A stretch of DNA of 64,000 nt, from contig NZ_RQYM01000005.1 of assembly GCF_003859945.1 (NCBI RefSeq), positions 62,001-126,000 on the forward strand, given 5' to 3'. The DNA comes from Leucobacter sp. OH1287 (GTDB taxonomy: Bacteria; Actinomycetota; Actinomycetes; Actinomycetales; Microbacteriaceae). Position 1 is the first letter of the stretch. Each line of letters begins with the position of its first letter. The notes under the pieces are model-generated. The model was not told where the DNA came from and ran no database searches. It saw only the letters and a program-made list of their open reading frames with translations. This document shows, piece after piece, positions 43,399-51,982 of this stretch. The position numbers and the translations under genes were made by a program.

Positions 43399-45390
43399 TT
43401 ACTCGAGGTAGTCCCGCAGCTGCTGTGACCGTGATGGGTGACGCAGTTTCGCCATCGTTTTTGACTCTATTTGGCGGATCCGCTCACGGGTGACCCCGAA
43501 GGTGTCACCGATCTGGTCGAGTGTTTTTGGCATACCGTCGCCGAGCCCGAAGCGCATTTTAATCACGCCTGCTTCACGCTCTGACAGGGAGTCGAGCAGC
43601 TGTTCAAGCTGCTGCTGCAGCATCGTGAATCCTACAGCCTCTGCCGGAACGATCGCCTCGGTGTCCTCGATCAGGTCACCGAACTCGCTGTCGCCGTCCT
43701 CACCGAGCGGGGTGTGCAGGGAGATTGGCTCGCGGCCGTACTTCTGCACCTCAACAACCTTCTCAGGGGTCATGTCGAGTTCGAGGCTCAGCTCTTCCGG
43801 GGTTGGTTCACGGCCAAGATCCTGCAGCATCTGCCGCTGCACTCGGGCGAGCTTGTTAATCACCTCAACCATGTGGACCGGGATACGAATTGTGCGCGCC
43901 TGGTCGGCCATCGCACGGGTGATCGCCTGCCTAATCCACCAGGTTGCGTAGGTGGAGAACTTGAAGCCCTTGGTGTAGTCGAATTTTTCGACGGCGCGGA
44001 TCAGACCGAGGTTACCCTCCTGGATCAGGTCGAGGAACTGCATTCCACGGCCGGTGTAGCGTTTCGCGAGCGACACAACCAGACGCAGGTTCGCGCCCAG
44101 CAGGTGCTTTTTGGCTTTCTGACCGTCACGGGCAACCCACTTCAGCTCACGGACGAGCTTCCGCGGCAGGTCTTTCTCGGTCGCGAGTTTATCCTCGGCA
44201 AAGAGACCCGCCTCGATCCGCTTCGCCAGCTCCACCTCTTCGGCGGCGTTGAGCAGCGAAACCTTACCGATCTGTTTCAGGTAGTCCTTAACCGGGTCCG
44301 CTGTTGCACCGGGGATTGCGGTGCTCTGCAGCGGCACGTCCTCCTCATCGGTGGAGCGAATAACCATCGCCCCGCTGCTGGCTTTTGCGTCATCCTCAAT
44401 CGCCTGTTGCGCTTCTTCGGGTGCGTCGGTGGATCCGCCATCAGCCGAGTCATCAACCTCGTCAGTTGCGACATCGAGCGCCTCTTCGAGGCCCTCGTCC
44501 TCACTCTTCTTTGCCCCACGCCCCCGCTTCGCGGTTGTTTTGCTCGCGGTTTTTGCGGTGGACTTAGCGGCGGTTTTCGCTGTCGCCCGCTTGGTTGTCG
44601 ACTTGGCCGCGGTTTTTGTACTCTTTGCCGCGGTCGGTGCTGCCTCGGTCTGCTCCTCAGCTGTTACCTCAGCAGCTGCTGCGTCGCTCGCCTTGGCGCG
44701 GCTTGCCTTCGCCTTGGCTGCGGTTGTTTTTGCAGCAGTAGATTTTGCTGCTGTGGTTTTGGCAGCGGTTGTCTTTGCTGCTGTGCTCTTAGCGGTTGCA
44801 GACTTAGCCGCGGTGGTTTTCGTCGCTGCTGACTTACTCGCTGCTGACTTGGTCGCTGTTGATTTTGCCGCAGTTGATTTAGCTGCTGTGCTCTTGGCAG
44901 TGGTTTTCTTAGCGGTGCTAGCCTTGGCAGCGGTTGTTTTAGCCGAGGTGGATTTGGCTGCGGCTGTTTTACTAGCCGTCGACTTAGCGGCGGTGGATTT
45001 GCTCGCGGTTGTCTTAGCAGCGGTTGTCTTAGTTGCCGCTGATTTCGCAGCGGCGGTTTTAGTCGCGGTGCTCTTCGCAGCGGCGGTCTTAGTTGCGATG
45101 CTCTTCGCAGCGGCGGTCTTTGACGCAGCTGTTTTTGTTGTTGTCTTAGCAGCGGTTGTTTTCGCCGCAGTGGTTTTCGCGGTCGCGGTTTTAGCGCTGC
45201 TAGCTTTTGCAGCGGTCGTCTTGCTTGTTGTTTTTGCCGCCGCTGACTTAGCGGCCGCTGTCTTGGTGGTCGGTGCTTTTGCCGCGGCTGTCTTTTTGGT
45301 CGCCGCAGCAGTCTTTCTCGCTGGTTTTTCAGCAACTGCTGAGTCTGTCTTTACCGACTCCGCAGCTGTGGCCTTTTTTGAAGTTGCCAC
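43399..45390 (-). CDS. sigA: Primary RNA polymerase sigma factor with a long Lys/Ala/Thr-rich N-terminus
   Basis: Housekeeping sigma factor (RpoD/HrdB) that directs transcription of most genes. From about residue 361 it has regions 1.2 to 4: [55 protein letters not shown] (region 2), and the region 4 helix [18 protein letters not shown]. The first 300 residues are nearly all Lys, Ala, Thr and Ser in KSTAAK-like units, like the C-tails of histone H1, then an acidic stretch. Many actinobacterial HrdB proteins have a shorter version. The GTG start at 45390 has GAGG about eight bases upstream. murE and parE follow closely. The antisense strand has long open frames due only to the repeats. Confidence 0.95.
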   Translation of the reverse strand: MATSKKATAAESVKTDSAVAEKPARKTAAATKKTAAAKAPTTKTAAAKSAAAKTTSKTTAAKASSAKTATAKTTAAKTTAAKTTTKTAASKTAAAKSIATKTAAAKSTATKTAAAKSAATKTTAAKTTASKSTAAKSTASKTAAAKSTSAKTTAAKASTAKKTTAKSTAAKSTAAKSTATKSAASKSAATKTTAAKSATAKSTAAKTTAAKTTAAKSTAAKTTAAKAKASRAKASDAAAAEVTAEEQTEAAPTAAKSTKTAAKSTTKRATAKTAAKSTAKTASKTTAKRGRGAKKSEDEGLEEALDVATDEVDDSADGGSTDAPEEAQQAIEDDAKASSGAMVIRSTDEEDVPLQSTAIPGATADPVKDYLKQIGKVSLLNAAEEVELAKRIEAGLFAEDKLATEKDLPRKLVRELKWVARDGQKAKKHLLGANLRLVVSLAKRYTGRGMQFLDLIQEGNLGLIRAVEKFDYTKGFKFSTYATWWIRQAITRAMADQARTIRIPVHMVEVINKLARVQRQMLQDLGREPTPEELSLELDMTPEKVVEVQKYGREPISLHTPLGEDGDSEFGDLIEDTEAIVPAEAVGFTMLQQQLEQLLDSLSEREAGVIKMRFGLGDGMPKTLDQIGDTFGVTRERIRQIESKTMAKLRHPSRSQQLRDYLE
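44490..45320 (-). repeat. Coding repeat array: KxAAKxTAAK-type units in the sigma factor N-terminus
   Basis: Degenerate 9-15 base units reading GCC-GCT-AAG-ACC-ACT and variants repeat for about 830 bases, encoding Lys every 4-6 residues. The third codon positions vary, so the protein pattern is kept better than the DNA, which argues for selection on the peptide. Confidence 0.85.
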
Positions 45391-45722
45391 GCAACCGCCT
45401 CTCTATAAAATAACCCGAAAAGTTAGCCGGCAAGTCCCGCTATCCAAAACCGGCAAACACATCTCTAATGCGCCGCTAGCCCTGCACACCCGCAATGCCC
45501 AAATAGTCAGTTTGCTAACACATAAGCTAAGCAAATTAACTAGCAGCGCATCCCAAAAAAACTTGCGTAACTGGATTAATCCCGTGTCAAGTGCCCAAGA
45601 AGGGCGCCCGCACGGGAAGCTAGATACATTATACACACACGGCGAAGCGACCCAGCCGTAAATACGCTGTGTCAACCAACTATTTCAACCCTTTCAGCTA
45701 CGGAAGCTAACCAGCTGAGGGC
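45391..45722 (-). other. Non-coding leader/promoter region of sigA (332 bases)
   Basis: No gene is seen. On the minus strand are a TATAAT (45633-45628), TTGACA boxes (45675-45670 and 45590-45585) and an interrupted inverted repeat TCCCGTG/CACGGGA (45580-45617) with an inner GCCC/GGGC hairpin. None of the boxes forms a 16-18 base pair, so the promoter is not settled. The hairpin may end the PAC2 transcript. Confidence 0.5.
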
Positions 45723-46676
45723 CTAGAATGCCTGATCGTCGCCGGTGTCGGGATCCGCCCCACCCTCATCTGAAATAGCGGCAGCCAGATACTGCTCAAA
45801 CTCGTCTGCGATCTCATCGGCTGACGGGATGCTCTCGCCCTCGCCGAGGATTGGGCTGAGACCGCTGTTTTCTTTCTCGTGCTGCAGGGCGTCGAAACGC
45901 TGCTCGAGGGAAATAACCATTTCGCGGTGCTCGTCATTCTCGGCGACCTGGCGATCCACCTGCTGATTAAAGCGCTGCGAACGCTCCAGCAGCTCCTCGG
46001 TTGCGAAGATTAGGCCGGTGATGCTCGACAGCACCGAGATCGCGGCGAGCAGGCCGTCAGGGTACTCGGTTGATGACAGATAGTGTGGCAGCGAGAGTGT
46101 GCAACCAACAACAGGTTTATTAAGGTTGGTGAGCTGGAACTCAAGCAGGTGAACGATTGACGCTGACAGGCGTGTGTCGGGGTTCCAGTCGGAGAATTCC
46201 TCGATCAGCTCCGGTTTTGTACCACTAATTGTTTTTACGAGCGGACGAGTGTGCGGAACCGGCATCGGCAGCGCCTGCACCCAGCTGGTAACGGAGACAT
46301 CGAGCTCGCGAATCAGCAGCAGCACAACCTCGGTGAAACGCTCCCAGCGGTAGTCTGGCTCGAAACCGCTGAGCACCAGGAATTGCGCACCAAGCTCGTC
46401 GGTTGCCAGGGCGAGCACCAGCTCGTCAGGCTCGTAGGCGGTGAAGCGGTTGCCCTCAAACTTCATCAGCGGCCTGCGTGAGCGGTAGTCCAGGAGCAGA
46501 TCAGGTTTGAAGCGCAGCACAACTCGTGGATCGCAGTTGTCCCAAATATACCTGTCGAGCCCGCCAACTACGCCGCCGCTGTCGCTTGCGCCGAGCATGG
46601 TGATGATCAGGGGCAAGCCCCTGGGCACCTCTTTACCGAGGTCTTCCACTTCTAGACTGAACAAAGATACAGGCAC
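45723..46676 (-). CDS. PAC2-family protein
   Basis: A 317-residue protein related to eukaryotic proteasome assembly chaperone 2, common in actinobacteria. The PAC2 core spans about 20-235 (LPLIITMLGASDSGGVVGGL, LVLSGFEPDYRWERF, VGCTLSLPHYLSSTEYPDG), followed by a charged coiled-coil-like tail (240-317). Function is unknown; whether this organism has a proteasome cannot be told from the window. The start is GTG 46676. It is divergent from lpd across about 190 bases. Confidence 0.88.
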   Translation of the reverse strand: MPVSLFSLEVEDLGKEVPRGLPLIITMLGASDSGGVVGGLDRYIWDNCDPRVVLRFKPDLLLDYRSRRPLMKFEGNRFTAYEPDELVLALATDELGAQFLVLSGFEPDYRWERFTEVVLLLIRELDVSVTSWVQALPMPVPHTRPLVKTISGTKPELIEEFSDWNPDTRLSASIVHLLEFQLTNLNKPVVGCTLSLPHYLSSTEYPDGLLAAISVLSSITGLIFATEELLERSQRFNQQVDRQVAENDEHREMVISLEQRFDALQHEKENSGLSPILGEGESIPSADEIADEFEQYLAAAISDEGGADPDTGDDQAF

Positions 46677-46863
46677 AAGTACAGTCTATTAAATTTCGGC
46701 TGACTGTGTACCCCAGTTTCGCTCAAGGTGTAATGACATTTTTCAGACAATCTCTAGTAGGATTAGACCCAAAGCAATTTATGCTTGTATTGCTGCGTAG
46801 CAGTCACATCAAGCAGCCCGATTGTGGTTCATCTATTTAACTCGCAACACCAGGGAGTATCTG

Positions 46864-48237
46864 TTGGCAGATCAGCAGTTTGACATCGTTGTTCTAGGCG
46901 GCGGAAGCGCCGGTTACGCAACAGCAATTCGCGCAACACAGCTTGGCATGACAGCGGCTGTAATTGAAAAAGACAAACTCGGTGGCACCTGCCTGCATCG
47001 CGGTTGTGTTCCAACAAAGGCGATGCTGCACGCTGCTGAGTTGGCTGATAACGTCCGTGAGGCGGGCAGCTACGGGATCCAGGCGCTGCTCACCGGCATC
47101 GACATTAATGCCGTTGCGGCTCAGCGCGACGGCATTGTTTCTGCCAAGTTTAAGGGCCTGCAGGGTCTGCTGAAGGCGGTCGGTGTGACCGTTATCGCAG
47201 GCGAGGGCAAACTGGTTGCACCAAACACTGTGCAGGTAGGTGAGGATCGCATCACCGGCAAAAACATCGTGCTCGCGACCGGATCCTACTCGCGCAGCCT
47301 GCCGGGTCTCGACATCACCGGTCGGGTTATTACAAGCGAGCAGGCACTGCAGCTTGATGTTATCCCGCAGCGGGTTGCAATCCTCGGCGGCGGTGTTATC
47401 GGCGTAGAGTTCGCGAGTGTTTGGCGCTCATTCGGTGCTGAGGTAACCATTATTGAGGGTCTCCCTCACCTCGTGCCGAACGAGGAAGAGTCCATCTCTA
47501 AACAGCTGGAGCGCGCCTTTAAGAAGCGCGGCATTGGCTACAAACTCGGTGTTCGGTTCCAGTCTGTAACCCAGGACGCTAACGGTGTCACCGTAACCCT
47601 CGAGGACGGTTCAACCGTTGCCGCAGACTACCTGCTCGTTGCTGTCGGTCGCGGTCCCGCAACCGCTGGCATCGGCCTGGAAGAGGTTGGTGTAACAACC
47701 GATCGCGGCTTCGTGCTCACCAACGAGCGTCTACAGACCAACGTTCCTGGCGTTTGGGCGGTTGGCGACATTGTTCCTGGCCTGCAGCTTGCTCACCGCG
47801 GCTACCAGCAGGGTATTTTTGTTGCCGAGGAGATCGCGGGCTTAAACCCGATCGTTGTCGCTGACACAAACATTCCAAAGGTCACCTACTGCGATCCAGA
47901 GATCGCCTCTGTCGGTCTCACCGAGGCTAAAGCAAAAGAGCAGTTCGGTGTGGATCGCGTCACCAGCTACGAATACAACCTTGCGGGCAACGCCAAAAGC
48001 TCAATCCTCGGCACTGCCGGATCCGTTAAGGTTGTGCGCGAGGTTGACGGCCCGGTTCTTGGTGTTCACATGATCGGCGCCCGCGTCGGTGAGCTCGTCG
48101 GTGAGGCGCAGCTGATCGTCAACTGGGACGCCCAGCCTGAGGACGTTGCGCCGTTTATTCACGGTCACCCAACCCAAAATGAGACAATCGGTGAGGCGAT
48201 GCTAAAGCTTGCCGGCAAACCACTTCACGGAATTTAA
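46864..48237 (+). CDS. lpd: Dihydrolipoyl dehydrogenase (E3)
   Basis: Flavoenzyme that reoxidises lipoyl groups of 2-oxoacid dehydrogenases with NAD. FAD loop GGGSAG (12-17), redox disulfide C43/C48 in GGTCLHRGCVPTK, a second NAD loop ILGGGVIGVEFAS and the C-terminal HGHPTQNE with the active-site His-Glu are all present. I choose TTG 46864 with GGGAG ten bases upstream (457 residues); the frame opens at ATG 46822, which would add 14 residues ahead of the FAD strand. The E2 gene follows 31 bases later. A candidate -10 TAGGAT (46758-46763) lies upstream with a loosely placed ATGACA. Confidence 0.95.
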   Translation: MADQQFDIVVLGGGSAGYATAIRATQLGMTAAVIEKDKLGGTCLHRGCVPTKAMLHAAELADNVREAGSYGIQALLTGIDINAVAAQRDGIVSAKFKGLQGLLKAVGVTVIAGEGKLVAPNTVQVGEDRITGKNIVLATGSYSRSLPGLDITGRVITSEQALQLDVIPQRVAILGGGVIGVEFASVWRSFGAEVTIIEGLPHLVPNEEESISKQLERAFKKRGIGYKLGVRFQSVTQDANGVTVTLEDGSTVAADYLLVAVGRGPATAGIGLEEVGVTTDRGFVLTNERLQTNVPGVWAVGDIVPGLQLAHRGYQQGIFVAEEIAGLNPIVVADTNIPKVTYCDPEIASVGLTEAKAKEQFGVDRVTSYEYNLAGNAKSSILGTAGSVKVVREVDGPVLGVHMIGARVGELVGEAQLIVNWDAQPEDVAPFIHGHPTQNETIGEAMLKLAGKPLHGI

Positions 48238-48268
48238 GCTTTACCGCACAGGAAACGGAGATTAGATC

Positions 48269-49699
48269 ATGAGTCAGGAAGTAACCCTTCCAGCCCTCGG
48301 CGAGAGCGTAACCGAGGGAACAGTCACACAGTGGCTAAAAAACATTGGGGACACAGTAGAGGTTGACGAGCCACTGCTGGAGGTTTCAACTGACAAGGTT
48401 GACACCGAGGTTCCTTCACCGTTTGCGGGCGTACTCGAAGAGATTCTCGTGCAGGAGGACGAAACCGTCGAGGTTGGCGGCGTGCTCGCACGAATCGGCG
48501 ACGGATCCGGTGCTGCTGCGCCGGCCGCTACCCCAGAACCTGCTGCGGAACCAGAACCAGTTCCAGAGCCTGAGCCAGCACCGGCACCAGCTCCTGAGCC
48601 AGCGCCAGAGCCTGCTCCGGCGCCTGCGCCAGCTCCCGCTCACGCTGCTCCTGAGCCACCCCTGTCACCGGCCGCTGTTTCCAGCGCCGCTGCCCCTGCA
48701 CAGGCGTTTGACAAGCTTCCGGATCCACCAGCAGCTCCTGCAGCACCAGCTGCCCCTGCGGCTCCGGCAGCACCGGCTGCTCAGCCAGCGGCTGCCCCAG
48801 CTGCTGCCGCTGGTGGATCCGGTTACGTCACCCCGATTGTGCGCAAGCTCGCCTCTGAGCTCGGCGTTGATCTGAGCAAGGTGGTTGGCACCGGCATCGG
48901 TGGCAGGATCCGCAAAGAAGATGTTAAGGCAGCAGCCTCACAGGAGCAGCCAGCTGACGCACCAGCACCGCTTGAGGTTTCACCGCTGCGCGGTACAACC
49001 GTCAAGATGAGCCGCCTGCGCAAGGTTGTTGCCGAGCGCGCTGTTGCCTCAATGCAGCAGACCGCACAGCTGACAACCGTTGTGAAGGTTGATGTCACCA
49101 AGGTTGCGCAGCTGCGTGCTGCAAAGAAGGAGGAGTTCCTGGCAAAAACCGGCAACAAACTATCGTTTATGCCGTTCTTCGCTGTTGCCGCAACCGAGGC
49201 GCTGCAGACCTACCCGATTATCAACTGCACCGTTGACGGCGACAGCATTGTCTACCCTGCGAGTGAGAACATCAGCATCGCGGTTGACACCGAGCGTGGT
49301 CTGCTCACCCCGGTGATTCGCAACGCAGCTGGCAAGAACATTGCCCAGTTCGCTGCTGAGATCGCTGACCTGGCTGAGCGCACCCGCAACAACCAGCTGA
49401 AACCAGACGAGCTCGCTGGCGGTACCTTCACACTGACCAACACGGGTTCACGCGGTGCTCTGTTTGACACCCCGGTTGTGTTCCTACCACAGTCTGCAAT
49501 CCTCGGCACCGGCGCTGTTATTAAAGAGCCCGGCGTTGTGAAAACAGACGAGGGTGAGACAATCGGTATCCGTTCCTACGTCTACCTTGCGCTGTCATAC
49601 GATCACCGGATCATTGACGGCGCGGACGCTGCTCGCTTCCTCTCACAGATCAAGCAGCGTCTTGAGGCAGGCCAGTTCTCAAGAGATTTGGGAATCTAA
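48269..49699 (+). CDS. sucB: Dihydrolipoamide acyltransferase E2 (2-oxoglutarate dehydrogenase type)
   Basis: Core subunit of a 2-oxoacid dehydrogenase complex. One lipoyl domain with K43 in STDKVDTEV, a long Ala/Pro/Glu linker (about 80-182), a peripheral-subunit-binding domain ([15 protein letters not shown], 186 onward) and the acyltransferase core with H446 and D450 in [10 protein letters not shown]. Many actinobacterial E2 proteins carry two lipoyl domains; this has one. It follows lpd closely. The genes for E1 are not in the window, so 2-oxoglutarate versus pyruvate use is inferred from family similarity. A terminator follows. Confidence 0.9.
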   Translation: MSQEVTLPALGESVTEGTVTQWLKNIGDTVEVDEPLLEVSTDKVDTEVPSPFAGVLEEILVQEDETVEVGGVLARIGDGSGAAAPAATPEPAAEPEPVPEPEPAPAPAPEPAPEPAPAPAPAPAHAAPEPPLSPAAVSSAAAPAQAFDKLPDPPAAPAAPAAPAAPAAPAAQPAAAPAAAAGGSGYVTPIVRKLASELGVDLSKVVGTGIGGRIRKEDVKAAASQEQPADAPAPLEVSPLRGTTVKMSRLRKVVAERAVASMQQTAQLTTVVKVDVTKVAQLRAAKKEEFLAKTGNKLSFMPFFAVAATEALQTYPIINCTVDGDSIVYPASENISIAVDTERGLLTPVIRNAAGKNIAQFAAEIADLAERTRNNQLKPDELAGGTFTLTNTGSRGALFDTPVVFLPQSAILGTGAVIKEPGVVKTDEGETIGIRSYVYLALSYDHRIIDGADAARFLSQIKQRLEAGQFSRDLGI

Positions 49700-49726
49700 C
49701 CCCGCTTAAAACCACTAAAATCTAGG

Positions 49727-49759
49727 CGGCTGTGGCGCAGAAAACCTGCGTCGCAGCCG
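49727..49759 (+). terminator. Intrinsic terminator after the E2 gene
   Basis: CGGCTGTGGCGCAG (49727-49740) pairs over 14 bases with CTGCGTCGCAGCCG (49746-49759), with two G-U pairs and a 5-base loop, followed by TTTACTTTTA. It closes the lpd-sucB unit. Confidence 0.85.
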
Positions 49760-49876
49760 TTTACTTTTACCCCAGGGTCGTAGAGAGCCTCCAGGGCCGC
49801 TGGGAATGTTCAGGGCCGCTGTAAGAGCACGGAAAACAGCCACTTTTCACGGCCGGTAAACCGTTGTTAACAGCCC

Positions 49877-49907
49877 GGAAAACTGCCGCAGTTGACAGCA
49901 GTTTTCC
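49877..49907. repeat. Perfect 10-bp inverted repeat upstream of the unrecognised ORF
   Basis: GGAAAACTGC (49877-49886) and GCAGTTTTCC (49898-49907) flank 11 bases. It lies 54 bases before ATG 49961, so it could be an operator or a hairpin. GGAAAAC also occurs at about 49840. TTTTCCACA inside the right arm fits the loose DnaA-box consensus but stands alone. Confidence 0.6.
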
Positions 49908-49960
49908 ACAGTTTGAAGCAGCCCTCACCGCCATGGCTCCCCCGCTGCCATGATTGGGCT

Positions 49961-50476
49961 ATGAAACACAACAACCCACAGCAAACAAACAACTGGCGAT
50001 GCGCCCACGTTGCCTGGCTGTTACTGCAGCTTACCTCGGCCGCAGAAAACAGTCGGCTACCGCAGCAGACACTGCGGCAAGCAGACCTCAGCCGTTTACG
50101 CTACCGAGACGGCAAACTGCAGCTCATCCTCAGCGAACACCCGCTGGCAAAACTGGCGAGGTTACGGCGCCGGCGCGCTGACAAGAACCGCGAGTCCACA
50201 CTCCCCACCAGAGCATTCGCGAAACGCCTCTATAAACAGCAGCTTCCCGCTCTGTTAAAACAGCCCGGTAGCTACCAATTACTGCAGGAGGCGGTGAGCG
50301 ATACAGAAACCTTCCAGCGGCAGGCGGCGAGGGGCGGATCCGCTGGCTTAGCCACCAGGCAGCGGCGATACACAACCGCGACTGTTTTAACGGCTGAGAT
50401 AAACGCCCGAATCACACCACAAAAACCGGAGTGGATCGAGAAACTCCCTTGCTTGAGAAGCAGGTTGCTGTGCTAA
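49961..50476 (+). CDS. Unrecognised ORF, 171 aa, Gln/Leu/Arg-rich
   Basis: I do not recognise this protein. From ATG 49961 it has 171 residues; TTG 49892 would lengthen it but lies inside the inverted repeat. It is basic and rich in Gln, Leu and Arg, with a hydrophobic AHVAWLLLQLTSAAE segment, an Arg cluster LARLRRRRADK and predicted helices; no signal peptide, Cys motif or catalytic signature. Codon use is shifted towards A-ending codons (AAA, CAA, CGA, ACA, TTA) against its neighbours, suggesting acquisition or weak selection. It occupies the place between the E2 gene and DUF4191 where lipB and lipA usually lie in related genomes. It may not be a real gene. Confidence 0.5.
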   Translation: MKHNNPQQTNNWRCAHVAWLLLQLTSAAENSRLPQQTLRQADLSRLRYRDGKLQLILSEHPLAKLARLRRRRADKNRESTLPTRAFAKRLYKQQLPALLKQPGSYQLLQEAVSDTETFQRQAARGGSAGLATRQRRYTTATVLTAEINARITPQKPEWIEKLPCLRSRLLC

Positions 50477-50592
50477 CATTTCGCAAGTCTGTCCGGTGGA
50501 TCCACCTGCGCAATCACGCTGTTAGCTAACATGCGGCAAAAACCAGCAAATCAGTTACATAAAACCCAAAGCTACAGGGTATCCTAGAAAAC

Positions 50593-51297
50593 ATGGCGAA
50601 AGAGAAGCAGCAGAAAGAACCCGGCCGCATCAAACAAATGGTGCAGGTCTATAAGACTACGAAGGCACACGACAAGAACCTGACGCTGATGATGCTGTTG
50701 GCGTTCCTGGCGCCAATTCTGGTTGCTACGCTGCTCGCGGTGCTGCTGCCGGGAGGGATTGTTGCCTACATCCTGTGGCCACTCACCGGTGCTTTAGTCG
50801 GCGTTTTGCTCGCGACTATTGTGCTCGGTCGCCGCGCCGAGAAGGCCGCCTACGAGCAGATTGAGGGTCGCCCCGGTGCCGCAGGCGCTGTTGTTTCTGG
50901 TGGACTTCGCAGGTCATACCGCGGATCAGAAAAACCGGTCGCGATTGAGGCTCGTAGCCAGACCTATGTTTACCGCGCGGTTGGTCGCGGCGGCATTGTG
51001 CTTGTTGCGGAGGGCGCGAGCGCCAAGGCGAAGGACCTAATGGTGAAAGAGGAGAGGCGGATCCGCCGCTCTGCAGCGCTCAGCAACATCCCGGTGACGA
51101 AGATCCACGTTGGTCGTGAACCAGATCAGACTCCCCTGCCGGAGCTGCCGAAAACCATCTACAAGATTAAGCGCAGCCTTAACCGCGCAGAGGTGCAGGA
51201 GGTTTATAACCGTCTGCAGACGCTGAAGCAGGAACCGCTCGGCATTCCAAAGGGAATCGACCCAATGCGGATGCGGCGCCCAAGCAGGCCACGCTAA
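50593..51297 (+). CDS. DUF4191 membrane protein
   Basis: Actinobacterial protein of unknown function, 234 residues. A basic N-terminus (RIKQMVQVYKTTKAHDKNL) is followed by two membrane helices (about 32-52 and 55-76) and a soluble domain with YVYRAVGRGGIVLVAEG and the basic tail PMRMRRPSRPR. It lies in the normal place before the RDD gene and glnA. The tail and the regularly spaced Arg may bind nucleic acid or lipid; this is a guess. Confidence 0.88.
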   Translation: MAKEKQQKEPGRIKQMVQVYKTTKAHDKNLTLMMLLAFLAPILVATLLAVLLPGGIVAYILWPLTGALVGVLLATIVLGRRAEKAAYEQIEGRPGAAGAVVSGGLRRSYRGSEKPVAIEARSQTYVYRAVGRGGIVLVAEGASAKAKDLMVKEERRIRRSAALSNIPVTKIHVGREPDQTPLPELPKTIYKIKRSLNRAEVQEVYNRLQTLKQEPLGIPKGIDPMRMRRPSRPR

Positions 51298-51311
51298 ACA
51301 CGCACCGGCTG

Positions 51312-51334
51312 GCCAGCCTGACGAACAGGCTGGC
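51312..51334. terminator. Hairpin between convergent DUF4191 and RDD genes
   Basis: GCCAGCCTG (51312-51320) and CAGGCTGGC (51326-51334) form a perfect 9-bp stem with a 5-base loop in the 68-base gap between stops. No T-run on either side. Confidence 0.55.
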
Positions 51335-51365
51335 TAAACTAAACTCAGCAGTTGGCCAAAATAGG

Positions 51366-51794
51366 TTAAACGCGAACCAGCACGGTTCCCGGGATTTTAT
51401 CGTGGAAGGCGCGCTGGTCTGAGTCCCAAACAAGCACCGGCACAACAATGCACAGCAGTAGGGTTCTGGCCAGCGCCTTCAAGAAACCGGCAGATTGGCC
51501 GCTGAGGGTTATAACCCGCAAGCCAAACATGTAGTGACCCGCGGATCCGCCAATAAAGGTGATAAACAGCACCTGTAAAACAGCGAAAATACCGAGCGTG
51601 CCAAAAGATGTCCACGGTGCGGGGATAAAAAACATTGAGATAACCGAGGCGATCAGCCAGTCAACACAGATCGCGAGCACCCGCCTACCGAAACGCGCAA
51701 CCGACCCTGGGCCGGACTCTGGCAAACCTAAACGCTCACCGGGAAACTTACTCGGCTCTAGATCCCCGAATTTAATCTGCTGTTGGCCTGTCAT
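51366..51794 (-). CDS. RDD-family membrane protein
   Basis: Small integral membrane protein with the RDD domain: SVARFGRRVLAICVDWLIAS carries the family Arg and Asp, then further helices and FGLRVITLSG, and the terminal DQRAFHDKIPGTVLV. I start at ATG 51794 (142 residues); the frame is open to 51854 but the extra residues look non-coding. Function is unknown; some RDD proteins are ion antiporters. It is convergent with DUF4191 and divergent from glnA, the conserved arrangement. Confidence 0.87.
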   Translation of the reverse strand: MTGQQQIKFGDLEPSKFPGERLGLPESGPGSVARFGRRVLAICVDWLIASVISMFFIPAPWTSFGTLGIFAVLQVLFITFIGGSAGHYMFGLRVITLSGQSAGFLKALARTLLLCIVVPVLVWDSDQRAFHDKIPGTVLVRV

Positions 51795-51982
51795 GCTAAC
51801 AATTCTAGCAGCGCAGCCACGCCAGGCTGGCCGGTAAAAACCCGCTTTAAGCACGAAGTTAGCGGTGAATTTAGCGGGAATGACAACAAACCCAGCCGCG
51901 GCAGCGTAAAATTAGATTGTGCGTGTTAACCGGCAGGCAGTGCCGGGCACCATTTCAAGTTTTTGCGCCATGAAGGAGTTTC

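Noticed and set aside
44490-45320. A CRISPR-like repeat array
   Set aside because: The units are short, degenerate and in frame, with no regular spacers; they encode the sigma factor N-terminus.
44321-45661. A 446-codon open frame antisense to sigA, very rich in Ala, Val and Leu
   Set aside because: It is the reverse complement of the Lys/Ala/Thr repeat codons, which contain no stop in that frame. There is no ribosome site, and the sigma factor on the other strand is certain.
49898-49912. A DnaA box / replication origin near TTTTCCACA
   Set aside because: A single loose match, no cluster of boxes and no dnaA or dnaN nearby.
49961-50476. Tyrosine-recombinase reading of the unrecognised ORF
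   Set aside because: One stretch loosely recalls an integrase core, but the Arg-His-Arg-Tyr catalytic set is not visible.
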